Positions 16,568-25,537 of a DNA stretch of 64,000 nt are shown here, piece by piece (within the stretch, counting starts at the first letter, position 1; each line of letters begins with the position of its first letter). The position numbers and the translations under genes are program-made. The stretch spans positions 218,411 through 282,410 of the forward strand of contig NZ_JAUOPE010000005.1 of NCBI RefSeq assembly GCF_030546755.1, read 5' to 3'. This stretch comes from Colwellia sp. 1_MG-2023. GTDB lineage: Bacteria > Pseudomonadota > Gammaproteobacteria > Enterobacterales > Alteromonadaceae. The notes below the pieces were generated by a model. That model did no database searches and was not told the DNA's origin. It worked only from the letters and a program-made list of their open reading frames with translations.

Positions 16568-17091
16568 TGTTATTCCTGATAGAGCTTGTTGAATCTGTCA
16601 GGAGTTTTATTGCAACTGGCGGTAATGTACTTTATTTTGTCGCCTTTGCTCTCTTATTGATGTGGATTATGATGGTAGAACGTTATTGGTTCTTAGCATC
16701 AGTTTACCCTAAGATGCGTGATGAAATTATCGCAAATTGGGATGCACGAACTGATACAACATCATGGTATGCACATCGAATTAGAGATACATGGATCTCC
16801 GAAACGGCAGAATTACTTGAACGTAACATGATTACGATTAAAACTTTGGTGGCAATGTGTCCACTGATTGGTTTACTTGGCACAGTAACGGGTATGATTT
16901 CAGTATTTGAAACTATGGCTCAACAAGGTACAGGTAACCCTCGTCTAATGGCTTCTGGTATTTCGATGGCAACTATCCCAACTATGGCGGGAATGGTTGC
17001 AGCATTATCAGGTGTGTTTTTTAGCACAAGATTAGACGCTAAAGTTAAACTAGCAAAGGCTAAACTGGTTGACAGTTTACCTCATCACTAG
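16567..17091 (+). CDS. exbB2: ExbB2 proton channel subunit
   Basis: The 174-residue inner-membrane protein has three transmembrane helices and the MotA/TolQ/ExbB motif CPLIGLLGTVTGMISVFE (about 98-115). The conserved second and third helices line the channel that, with ExbD, uses the proton gradient to drive TonB. It is shorter than ExbB1 (about 240), as is usual for TonB2-linked ExbB. It overlaps the ttpC stop and is followed after 12 bases by exbD2, with GAGAGAG as a ribosome site. Confidence 0.94.
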   Translation: MLFLIELVESVRSFIATGGNVLYFVAFALLLMWIMMVERYWFLASVYPKMRDEIIANWDARTDTTSWYAHRIRDTWISETAELLERNMITIKTLVAMCPLIGLLGTVTGMISVFETMAQQGTGNPRLMASGISMATIPTMAGMVAALSGVFFSTRLDAKVKLAKAKLVDSLPHH

Positions 17092-17103
17092 AGAGAGATT
17101 AGA

Positions 17104-17505
17104 ATGGCACGTAAACGTATTCGTGAAGACGAAGAAGCGGCAATTGATATGACGCCGATGCTAGACATCGTATTTATCATGCTTATATTCTTTATCGTAA
17201 CTACTTCTTTTGTTAAAGAAGCTGGTATTGAAGTTAATAAACCTAAAGCGGCTAATCAGTCTAAACAAAAGTCAGCTAATATTTTCATTGCGGTGAAAGA
17301 TAATGGTGAAATTTGGTTAGATAAACGTCGTGTTGATATAGAACGTGTAGCGGCTAACATTGAAAAATTACTCGCTGAACAACCAAGTGAAGTTGTGATT
17401 GTTCAAGCAGACAAAGACGCTAAGCATGGCGTTGTTGTTAAAGTAATGGACGCTATTAAAGAAGCGGGCATAGACAGAATTTCTATCGCTGCAGCTAAGG
17501 GGTAG
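17104..17505 (+). CDS. exbD2: ExbD2 biopolymer transport protein
   Basis: The 133-residue protein has one N-terminal membrane helix with the essential aspartate in DMTPMLDIVFIMLIFF (about residues 15-30) and a periplasmic domain ending with KVMDAIKEAGIDRISIA, both typical of ExbD/TolR. With ExbB2 it forms the proton-driven motor that powers TonB2. It is the fourth gene of the operon, and tonB2 starts four bases after it. Confidence 0.95.
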   Translation: MARKRIREDEEAAIDMTPMLDIVFIMLIFFIVTTSFVKEAGIEVNKPKAANQSKQKSANIFIAVKDNGEIWLDKRRVDIERVAANIEKLLAEQPSEVVIVQADKDAKHGVVVKVMDAIKEAGIDRISIAAAKG

Positions 17506-17509
17506 TTAT

Positions 17510-18127
17510 ATGGTTCGCTTATTAGTATCAATACTATTAGGCGCAGCTGTTACTTTTGCATTATTTTCTTTTATGGCTTTTCTAATATCCAGTGGTGATA
17601 GAAGAGAAGAAGAAAAATTAGAAAATATTATTGTTGAAGTTAACACTACGCCACCTAAGTCAGCTGCTGAACAAAGACGTCGTGTGCCGCCTCCGCCGCC
17701 GCCGCCGCCTAAAACGCCACCTAAGCCTCAGGCTCCAGAGCCTGAAGTTAATAATACGTCTGGTGGATTAACGTTTAATATGCCTGGTGTACAATTAGCA
17801 GGTGCAAATGCTGGTATATCGGCTCCAGGTGCAGGTTTTGGTCGTGATGGTGATGCAACACCAATTGTTCGTATTGAACCGAAATATCCGATACAAGCAG
17901 CTCGTGATGGTAAAGAAGGTTGGGTTAAACTTTCATTTTCTATTAATGAGATTGGTGGTGTTGAAGATGTAACAGTTATCGATGCAGAACCAAAACGTAT
18001 TTTTGATAAAGAAGCTAGACGTGCTTTACGCAAATGGAAGTACAAACCAAAAGTTGTTGATGGTAAACCATTACGTCAAACGGGTTTAACGGTACAATTA
18101 GACTTTAAAATGGATGGAGGTTCATAA
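17510..18127 (+). CDS. tonB2: TonB2 energy transducer
   Basis: The 205-residue protein has an N-terminal membrane helix (about 4-26), a proline-rich spacer (eight consecutive Pro, then KTPPKPQAPEPE, about 58-80) and a C-terminal TonB domain (about 115-200) with EPKYPIQAARDGKEGWVKL and ARRALRKWKYKP. The short spacer is typical of TonB2. It contacts the TonB box of outer membrane receptors, and the receptor at 6882 is the nearest candidate, although TonB proteins usually serve several. The next gene starts 2 bases after its stop. Confidence 0.95.
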   Translation: MVRLLVSILLGAAVTFALFSFMAFLISSGDRREEEKLENIIVEVNTTPPKSAAEQRRRVPPPPPPPPKTPPKPQAPEPEVNNTSGGLTFNMPGVQLAGANAGISAPGAGFGRDGDATPIVRIEPKYPIQAARDGKEGWVKLSFSINEIGGVEDVTVIDAEPKRIFDKEARRALRKWKYKPKVVDGKPLRQTGLTVQLDFKMDGGS

Positions 18128-18129
18128 TA

Positions 18130-19389
18130 ATGAATAAGATTTTAACATCTTTAACTTTATTGGCTTCATTAGTGTTAGTACAGCTGCCGACATCTTTTGA
18201 TGTTAGCGCAGCAAGTGCTGAAAAGTCAGAAAAGCCAAAGCGTAAAACTCGTTTAATGGGACCTTCAGTTGGTAAGAAAGTGGGTAAAGCATTTGAGCTT
18301 TACTCTACTGATGATATCAAAGGGGCACTTGCTTTACTTTTAGAGATCGATGCAAAAAGCGATTATGACAAAGCTATTTTGGCTCGTTATATCGCTGTAA
18401 TGTACGCAACTTTAGGTGATCAAGAAGCGAAAGCGATTGAATATTTAAAGAAAGCTGTTGGTCCTGATATTTTGAATGAATCTGATCACGGTGAAGCAAT
18501 TAAATTGTTAGCTGATTTACAGATGCAAACAAAAGAATATGAAGGTGCTTTAGCAAATTATAAAGCTTGGATGGATTTTACAGGTAAATCTGATGGTGAC
18601 ACTTGGGTGAAAATTGCTCAAGCAAACTATGAGTTAAAACGCTTGTCTAAAATGATCACACCTGCGGATAATGCCATAGCAGCCTACGGTGATAAACATA
18701 ATAAAAATCCTTACATCTTAAAACTAACGTCTTATTATGAGACTAAAAAGTATAAAGAGGCCGTAAAGGTTCTAGAAACAGCGGTACAACTTTTTCCTAA
18801 CGAAAAAGCCTTCTGGAAACAATTAGGGAATTTTTATCTTTTAGTTGAAGATTATGATCGTGGTATGGCTACGTTAGATTTGGCTTATAAACAAGGATAC
18901 CTTGAAAAAGAGTCTGAAATCAAAACGTTAGCTAGTTTATATGCACAAAATGGTATGCCTTTCAAATCAGCAAAATTATTAGAAAAGCATATATCATCAG
19001 GGCTTGTTAAACGAGATGATACCAATATTTATTCGCTAGCTAATGCTTGGCATGCAGCACAACATATTGATAAAGCTGCTAAATACTATGGTGAATTAGC
19101 TAAAATGACAAATGAAGCTAAACACTATAGTAAGCAAGGTACGTTGTTAGCTCAGGATGAGCAGTTTGAAAAAGCGGTTGTTGCTTTAAATAAAGCGATT
19201 GACTTAGGTGTGCCAAATAAAGGTAGATTGTATATGAGCATTGCAGAATCTCATTTCTATCTTGCACAATATAAAGAAGCTTATGCTGCTATTCAAAATG
19301 CAATGAAAGATCCTAAAACTCGTAAGGGTGCTAAAGGATGGGTTAGTTATATTAAAGATACTGCCGCACGTAAAGGCAAGTCTATTTAA
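18130..19389 (+). CDS. TPR-repeat protein, last gene of the TonB2 operon
   Basis: The 419-residue protein has a signal peptide (about 1-28) and is made up of tetratricopeptide-like helical hairpins (about 50-410), so it is likely a periplasmic scaffold. A TPR protein in this last place is a regular part of DUF3450-TtpC-TonB2 operons in marine gammaproteobacteria. It may help the TonB2 complex or receptors, but a defined function is not known to me. It starts 2 bases after tonB2 and is followed by a strong terminator, marking the operon end. Confidence 0.88.
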   Translation: MNKILTSLTLLASLVLVQLPTSFDVSAASAEKSEKPKRKTRLMGPSVGKKVGKAFELYSTDDIKGALALLLEIDAKSDYDKAILARYIAVMYATLGDQEAKAIEYLKKAVGPDILNESDHGEAIKLLADLQMQTKEYEGALANYKAWMDFTGKSDGDTWVKIAQANYELKRLSKMITPADNAIAAYGDKHNKNPYILKLTSYYETKKYKEAVKVLETAVQLFPNEKAFWKQLGNFYLLVEDYDRGMATLDLAYKQGYLEKESEIKTLASLYAQNGMPFKSAKLLEKHISSGLVKRDDTNIYSLANAWHAAQHIDKAAKYYGELAKMTNEAKHYSKQGTLLAQDEQFEKAVVALNKAIDLGVPNKGRLYMSIAESHFYLAQYKEAYAAIQNAMKDPKTRKGAKGWVSYIKDTAARKGKSI

Positions 19390-19405
19390 TTTAGCAAAGA
19401 CCTAC

Positions 19406-19434
19406 AAAAACCAGCCTTATGGCTGGTTTTTTTA
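19406..19434 (+). terminator. rho-independent terminator of the TonB2 operon
   Basis: AAAAACCAGCC and GGCTGGTTTTT form a perfect stem with a short TTAT loop and a T run. Confidence 0.92.
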
Positions 19435-19467
19435 TGTCTTTAGCATAGTAGAAAGTATCTTAAATAT

Positions 19468-19481
19468 TTGATCTAGATCAA
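19468..19481 (+). promoter_or_regulatory. perfect FNR-type box (TTGAT-N4-ATCAA)
   Basis: TTGATCTAGATCAA matches the FNR consensus in all ten fixed bases. It lies about 82 bases before the ATG of a 40-residue ORF. The best -10-like hexamer, TAGAAT at 19512-19517, would put the box near -49, not the ideal -41.5, so the way it acts is uncertain. It suggests oxygen-dependent control of the microprotein and perhaps the response regulator. Confidence 0.65.
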
Positions 19482-19556
19482 ATATTCCTATCTAAATGAC
19501 AACATTTCGGCTAGAATTCGCGCCGTTCATTTTGTAGTTTATTTCGGAGAGTAAAG

Positions 19557-19679
19557 ATGTCACAACATGAAAATTTTAAAGATAGCTCATCAAAACGTCA
19601 TTTATTTGCAGCCTTTACAGCATTAATTGCTGCGCCATTGCTTCCTATGTTAATGGGTTGGTTTACGGTTTTAAGTTAA
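19557..19679 (+). CDS. 40-residue membrane microprotein, unknown function
   Basis: This short ORF starts MSQHENFKDSSSKRHLFAAF and continues with a hydrophobic stretch (about residues 17-39) that would form one membrane helix, with a positively charged KRH just before it, suggesting the N-terminus is in the cytoplasm. It has a strong ribosome site (CGGAGA, 19545-19550) and ends 25 bases before a response regulator. A perfect FNR box lies upstream. Small one-helix proteins under FNR control often accompany respiratory enzymes, but no such enzyme is adjacent. I do not recognise the family. Confidence 0.7.
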   Translation: MSQHENFKDSSSKRHLFAAFTALIAAPLLPMLMGWFTVLS

Positions 19680-19704
19680 TCATTAATAAGAGTAGATCAA
19701 TAAT

Positions 19705-20088
19705 ATGCATATTTTAATCGTTGATGATAAACAGCCTGTTCGTGAAAAAATTGCTGTTTTGCTTAGTCAGTTAGGCTATACCTTTGAATGTGCGAATAAT
19801 GGTTTAGATGCCTTAGAAAAAGCTCAGAACGCGACTTTTAACTTATATATTATTGATCATCTTATGCCTGTGATGAATGGGATTAAATTAATCACCAATC
19901 TGAAATCACGAGAAGTTACTGCACAGGTGCCGATTATATTTATGAGCACTCAAGACATCAGTACATTTACAAATCTTCCAGAACTTACCTTAGTAGAGCA
20001 GGTAATTTCAAAACCAATTGATGAAAAGTTATTCATACAACACTTAAAGCAACTATTGGTTGAAAATTCTCTCGTACATTCACTATAA
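19705..20088 (+). CDS. single-domain response regulator (CheY-like)
   Basis: The 127-residue protein is a bare receiver domain. The acidic pocket is Asp7-Asp8, the phosphorylation site is Asp51 in YIIDHLMP, the switch residue is Ser/Thr in FMSTQD (about 81-82) and the conserved Lys is in ISKPID (about 103). No output domain is attached, so it must act by protein contact. No kinase gene is beside it. It follows the 40-residue microprotein by 25 bases and may share its FNR-linked promoter. It could pair with any of several kinases; motility CheY itself is less likely from the sequence around the active site. Confidence 0.88.
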   Translation: MHILIVDDKQPVREKIAVLLSQLGYTFECANNGLDALEKAQNATFNLYIIDHLMPVMNGIKLITNLKSREVTAQVPIIFMSTQDISTFTNLPELTLVEQVISKPIDEKLFIQHLKQLLVENSLVHSL

Positions 20089-20144
20089 AAACTGTTCGTT
20101 TTCCATTATTCTTTAGCAATACTAAATAAAAAATATTGCTGATA

Positions 20145-20690
20145 ATGACAGAAACACAAATTTCACAACTTCAAAGCGCCGTTCACACTATTCCTGATTA
20201 CCCTAAAAAAGGTATTTTATTTAGGGATGTAACGGGAATCTTAGATGACGCTCATGCATTTCAATTAACGATTGATTTGTTAACGGATAAATTTAAAAAC
20301 CAAGGCTTCACTAAAGTCGTAGGGACAGAAGCTCGTGGCTTTTTATTTGGGGCACCTTTAGCATTATCATTAGGTGTCGGATTTGTTCCTGTGAGAAAGC
20401 CGGGCAAACTTCCTCGAGCTACCTTTGCAGAAGATTATCAACTTGAATATGGCACAGATACGCTCGAAATTCATCAGGATGCTTTAACAAGTAATGATAA
20501 AGTACTTATTGTTGATGATTTACTTGCCACTGGCGGCACTATTGAAGCAACAAGTAAACTAATAAAAAAACTCGGTGCAAATGTATCTGATGCAGCTTTT
20601 ATTATTTCTTTACCTGATTTGGGGGGTGAGAAAAAGCTCGCTGATCTAGGATTATCGGTTACTTCACTCCTTCAATATGAAGGTGAATAA
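20145..20690 (+). CDS. apt: adenine phosphoribosyltransferase
   Basis: The 181-residue enzyme salvages adenine: adenine plus PRPP gives AMP and pyrophosphate. The PRPP loop is seen as [13 protein letters not shown] (about residues 122-134), and [15 protein letters not shown] and [12 protein letters not shown] are typical of Apt. The ATG at 20145 is preferred; a TTG three codons upstream is in frame but not needed. It is 7 bases before dnaX and forms the usual apt-dnaX-ybaB group of gammaproteobacteria. Confidence 0.97.
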   Translation: MTETQISQLQSAVHTIPDYPKKGILFRDVTGILDDAHAFQLTIDLLTDKFKNQGFTKVVGTEARGFLFGAPLALSLGVGFVPVRKPGKLPRATFAEDYQLEYGTDTLEIHQDALTSNDKVLIVDDLLATGGTIEATSKLIKKLGANVSDAAFIISLPDLGGEKKLADLGLSVTSLLQYEGE

Positions 20691-20697
20691 GGATTTT

Positions 20698-22893
20698 ATG
20701 AGCTATCAAGTTTTAGCGAGAAAGTGGCGACCTAAATCGTTTCATGAATTGATGGGGCAAGAGCACGTAGTTACCGTGCTAACTAACGCCTTAAAACAAC
20801 AACGCTTGCATCACGCCTACCTGTTTACTGGCACGCGAGGGGTAGGCAAAACCACGATTGCTAGAATATTTGCTAAAAGCTTGAATTGCGACATTGGTGT
20901 TACTGCTGAACCGTGCGGTAAATGTGATACTTGTTTAGATATTGATCAAGGGCGCTTTGTTGATTTATTAGAAATTGATGCTGCTTCAAGAACCAAGGTG
21001 GATGACACTAGAGAAATTCTTGATAACGTGCAATATGCTCCGACAAGAGGGCGTTATAAGGTTTATTTGATAGATGAAGTGCATATGCTTTCTAGAAGCA
21101 GTTTTAATGCTTTATTAAAAACCTTAGAAGAACCTCCTGAGCATGTTAAATTTATTCTGGCAACGACAGATCCGCAAAAACTTCCCGTAACCGTTTTATC
21201 TCGTTGTTTACAATTCCATCTAAAAGCGTTAGCAGTACCACAAATTGAGCGGCAACTTAACATCATTTTAACAGCAGAAAAAGTTTCTGCAGAGCCGTTA
21301 GCTATCTCGTTATTAGCAAAAGCTGCCCGTGGTAGTATGCGTGACTCATTAAGTTTAACGGATCAAGCTATTGCGCAAGGCGAAGGTAGTATAATCGCTA
21401 GCAACGTTCAGAAAATGTTAGGTGGCGTAGATCATCATTGGGTATATAAAATTTTAATCGCCTTGATAAAACAAGATGCTCAAACCTTAATGTCTTTATC
21501 ATTAGATATTGCATCCTATGCTCCAAATTATGGCCGCTTAATGGCTGAACTAATTCAACTATTACATCAAGTTGCTATGGCGCAGGTTGTGGATAGGCAC
21601 TTTGATTTATCACCTGAGCATAATCAATTATTAGAAAAGTTTTCTCAAGCCATGAGCCCAGAAGATGTGCAGCTTTATTATCAAATTGTTTTGGCTGGTA
21701 GAAAAGATTTGCCTTATGCTGCTGATGAACAAGCGGCATTTGATATGGTGTTATTGCGATTACTGGCGTTTAAACCGCAAAAACATGCGATAACAGTAGA
21801 AGAGCAGGTTAAAACATCTGTTGATTTTACTGCTTCAGAGCTTAACGCGTTAAATCAACCCGCTTCGGAAAAACTTTCGATAAATGATAATAAAGCCATT
21901 TCTCATACATTCGTACAGCCTGTTTCTCAGGTAATAGATGATACAGATGTTGATAAACTTTCAGCCGAGTTAGAAAGTATTGAACAACAAGCGGCTCAAT
22001 GTTTAAAAGAGGGTGAAAATACTGATACTTTTACCTCGTTAGATGAATCGTTAGCTGAAAACCCCGTCCAAGTAGACGCTACGAAGAAGGGTGATTTTAC
22101 AAACGTTAATCAAGCGGAAATAGCCCTTACTTCAGCTTCATCGATATCTGATGTGCCAAATGTTGACCTAGAGCATTCTATCGAGGAAACCTTGTCTAAT
22201 GAATCTCGTCCTGATGAGTCCTTGTCTAATGAACAAGCACCATTATTGTCAGAGGAAGAAATAGCAAAAGTAAGCCCTCCTCAAAATGCTTCGCCTATCG
22301 ATTCTATTTTAGCTAGTAGAAATATGCTTCGTAGTCGTAAAAAAGCCTTGGAGAATGATGGAAAAAAGCATAATGACGCCTCTGAGCGTCAGAAAAACAC
22401 AGAAAAAGTAATCAATAAACCGGTAATAAATGATGTCCCTGATATTGCAACAATTTCGGAACAACCATTTACTCCGGAAGTGATCGACCCTAGTGTGGTA
22501 AAAAAAGCTAATCAGGTTGACCGCTGGGCTAATATTATCGATTCAATGGCGTTAAATGGTCGTTTAAGGCAATTAGCTCTTAATGCAACTATTTCAGACG
22601 CTTCAGATGACGAAAAATTTATCTTAGAGTTAAATACTTCTACTAAACATTTAAAATCACCCGTAGCATTAGAGCAATTAGAACAGTTTGTCTCCGATTA
22701 CTTTGACAAACCCATGAAGGTTGAAATTACGGTTGTAGAAGAAACTATTGATGATCCATTTCAGATTCAGGGTAAAATCAACGATAAACGCTATGATTAT
22801 GCCAAAGAATTACTGTTAAAAGATGAAGTCGTTCAATCTTTTAAAGAACATTTTCAAGCTGAAATAGATGAAGAGAGCATTATTGCTCGGTAA
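20698..22893 (+). CDS. dnaX: DNA polymerase III subunits tau and gamma
   Basis: The 731-residue tau protein is the clamp-loader ATPase. It has Walker A GTRGVGKTT (about residue 45), a four-Cys zinc module (about 64-79, ending CGKCDTC), the DEVHMLS Walker B and a sensor region in the first 370 residues, a long acidic low-complexity linker (about 380-600) and a C-terminal tau domain (about 610-731) that would bind polymerase alpha. The start at 20698 gives the standard MSYQVLARKWRP and has AAGGA upstream; an earlier in-frame ATG at 20677 is inside apt. A complete programmed -1 frameshift signal at 22350-22391 predicts a gamma product of about 558 residues. Confidence 0.97.
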   Translation: MSYQVLARKWRPKSFHELMGQEHVVTVLTNALKQQRLHHAYLFTGTRGVGKTTIARIFAKSLNCDIGVTAEPCGKCDTCLDIDQGRFVDLLEIDAASRTKVDDTREILDNVQYAPTRGRYKVYLIDEVHMLSRSSFNALLKTLEEPPEHVKFILATTDPQKLPVTVLSRCLQFHLKALAVPQIERQLNIILTAEKVSAEPLAISLLAKAARGSMRDSLSLTDQAIAQGEGSIIASNVQKMLGGVDHHWVYKILIALIKQDAQTLMSLSLDIASYAPNYGRLMAELIQLLHQVAMAQVVDRHFDLSPEHNQLLEKFSQAMSPEDVQLYYQIVLAGRKDLPYAADEQAAFDMVLLRLLAFKPQKHAITVEEQVKTSVDFTASELNALNQPASEKLSINDNKAISHTFVQPVSQVIDDTDVDKLSAELESIEQQAAQCLKEGENTDTFTSLDESLAENPVQVDATKKGDFTNVNQAEIALTSASSISDVPNVDLEHSIEETLSNESRPDESLSNEQAPLLSEEEIAKVSPPQNASPIDSILASRNMLRSRKKALENDGKKHNDASERQKNTEKVINKPVINDVPDIATISEQPFTPEVIDPSVVKKANQVDRWANIIDSMALNGRLRQLALNATISDASDDEKFILELNTSTKHLKSPVALEQLEQFVSDYFDKPMKVEITVVEETIDDPFQIQGKINDKRYDYAKELLLKDEVVQSFKEHFQAEIDEESIIAR
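22350..22391 (+). promoter_or_regulatory. programmed -1 frameshift signal in dnaX
   Basis: All three E. coli-type elements are present in the right order and frame. GGAG (22350-22353) is the internal ribosome-binding stimulator, 8 bases before the slippery A-AAA-AAG (22362-22368, read GGA AAA AAG). After a 5-base spacer comes a perfect hairpin, TGACGC / GCGTCA with a six-base loop (22374-22391). A -1 slip gives one Ala codon (GCA) and then TAA, so gamma would end at about residue 558. The arrangement equals the E. coli signal, although the surrounding protein sequence is not conserved. Confidence 0.88.
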
Positions 22894-22958
22894 CCTAGAC
22901 TTGAATTTTAATTCATTAACCACTATCGTGGCGGCAATTTAATTTTGTAGGAGATATT

Positions 22959-23285
22959 ATGATGAAAGGTGGCATGGGTAACTTGATGAAACAAGCCCAA
23001 CAAATGCAAGCGAAAATGGCTAAAGCTCAAGAAGAGTTGGCTAATATGGAAGTTATAGGCGAGTCTGGTGCTGGTATGGTTAAGGTGACTATGACGGGGA
23101 GTCATAGTGTTCGTCGTGTAGAAATTGATGACAGTTTAATGGAAGACGATAAAGAAATGGTTGAAGACTTAGTTGCTGCTGCTTTTAATGACGCAGTAAG
23201 ACGAGTTGAAGAACAAAATAAAGAAAAAATGGGAGCTTTAACTGGTGGCATGCAATTACCGCCAGGAATGAAAATGCCATTTTAA
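22959..23285 (+). CDS. ybaB: YbaB/EbfC nucleoid-associated protein
   Basis: The 108-residue protein matches the YbaB/EbfC DNA-binding family, which forms tweezer-like dimers that coat or bridge DNA. Family marks are the Met/Gln-rich N-terminal helix ([18 protein letters not shown]), [18 protein letters not shown] and the C-terminal [13 protein letters not shown]. It has a good ribosome site (AGGAGA). In many relatives recR follows ybaB, but here a strong terminator follows and the next gene is on the other strand, so recR is not in this cluster. Confidence 0.95.
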   Translation: MMKGGMGNLMKQAQQMQAKMAKAQEELANMEVIGESGAGMVKVTMTGSHSVRRVEIDDSLMEDDKEMVEDLVAAAFNDAVRRVEEQNKEKMGALTGGMQLPPGMKMPF

Positions 23286-23304
23286 TGATTGTGTGATTTT
23301 CAAC

Positions 23305-23336
23305 AAAAAAGCTCAAGTGAAAACTTGAGCTTTTTT
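23305..23336. terminator. bidirectional terminator between ybaB and the next gene
   Basis: A six-base A run, GCTCAAGT, a GAAA loop, ACTTGAGC and a six-base T run form a symmetric hairpin that can stop transcription from both sides. Confidence 0.92.
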
Positions 23337-23364
23337 GGTATTAAAGAGTGAATATAGTCAGCAA

Positions 23365-24132
23365 TTACCACTTTTTCTTTGGTTGGAACAACATATCTAA
23401 ATCATCTTCTTCAGCTTTTGCTTTTTTAGCTGCATCTGCAGCATTGGTATTTTTCAAAGCCGCAGTAATTTCTTCTAATTGATCTTCTAATTCAGTTTTC
23501 TTTGCCATGGTATAATCTGATTGCTTAGGATGGTCTGTAAGCGTTTGTATGGCTTTTTCATAATATTGACGAGCAGAGCCAAGCATTTCTTTTTGGTGAG
23601 CCTGCATGCCTCTTTTATGTAAGCTCTCAACATTAATTTTTAATTGCATGGCATCAAGTTTTAAATCTTCATTCATAAAGGATTGTGCATCTAAGGCACC
23701 TTTAGACTGCTCTGATTTCAACATTATTCTTAATTTTTTAATGGTTTGGAGAATAACGACCAGCTGTTGATCATTGTCAGGTAAAATAAAACTTTGATCT
23801 TGTCCTGCGTTCGATGAAGCTAAATCCACAGAAGCGTTTAAACGAGCTTCCATTTCACTTATTCTATTTTTAATCCCTTTCATTTCAGGCATTATTTTTG
23901 CCATGTTTTTCACAGCATTTAAGCTTCTTTGGTTAAGGATCTCAACCACTTTAGGGTTAGGCGGTAAGTGAGCTAAGTTTAAAAGTAACTCTTCAGTCTC
24001 ATCTATAATTGCTTTTTGTTTAGCGGCTTTAGCACGTTTTTCTTGTTCTTGTTTTTCTTTATGTTGTTGAATTGCATTCACGATTACTACAATGATGATT
24101 AAAGCAATCACTAAACCTATTATAATACCCAT
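23365..24132 (-). CDS. membrane-anchored helical protein, unknown function
   Basis: The 255-residue protein starts with one strong membrane helix (about 3-20, Ile/Val-rich) followed by a basic coiled-coil stretch (about 22-45) and mostly alpha-helical sequence. The part around residues 165-200 (RGMQAHQKEMLGSARQYYEKAIQTL) looks like a single TPR-type hairpin. The C-terminus is charged, ending in LFQPKKKW. The topology suggests a membrane anchor with a cytoplasmic helical domain. I recall similar proteins in Shewanella and relatives but do not know a function. It is convergent with ybaB. Confidence 0.75.
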   Translation of the reverse strand: MGIIIGLVIALIIIVVIVNAIQQHKEKQEQEKRAKAAKQKAIIDETEELLLNLAHLPPNPKVVEILNQRSLNAVKNMAKIMPEMKGIKNRISEMEARLNASVDLASSNAGQDQSFILPDNDQQLVVILQTIKKLRIMLKSEQSKGALDAQSFMNEDLKLDAMQLKINVESLHKRGMQAHQKEMLGSARQYYEKAIQTLTDHPKQSDYTMAKKTELEDQLEEITAALKNTNAADAAKKAKAEEDDLDMLFQPKKKW

Positions 24133-24422
24133 AGATAATACTCATTTGATGAAAATATGATTTATTAGTCTCAGTCTACAAAAAATGAACTGTTAAGCAT
24201 AGAGATAAGTTACGCTTTTAATATGAAAGTTATTTTTGATGAAATTTTATTAGAATTTACTTTGTATTGATGCTTTATTAGCCTTTTACTCTATTTTATG
24301 GTGTAATATTACATCAATAAATGGTTTATTATGAAAATTAATGAAATTTTTTTACATATTCGTTAAGTTTCTATGGAATAAATTGTTATTTAAGTATATA
24401 TTTTTTGCATAAGCCACACTGA

Positions 24423-25406
<984 letters not shown>

Positions 25407-25476
25407 CTTTTGTTTAGGTAATTTTTGGCCTTGGTGAGTTTTAGGTCCATTGACAGATATTTTACGGACTCGTTAA

Positions 25477-25512
25477 TAAAAAAACCTATGTTAAACTAAC
25501 ATAGGTTTTTTT
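25477..25512. terminator. bidirectional terminator between cysB and sdaA
   Basis: AAAAAAACCTATGTTA and TAACATAGGTTTTTTT form a long perfect stem around AAC, with A and T runs on each side, so it serves both convergent genes. Confidence 0.93.
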
Positions 25513-25537
25513 ATCGATAACGGAATATGAAAGGTGA

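Noticed and set aside
17660-17740. CCG repeats in tonB2 as a variable microsatellite
   Set aside because: They encode the normal proline spacer of TonB and are only a few units long.
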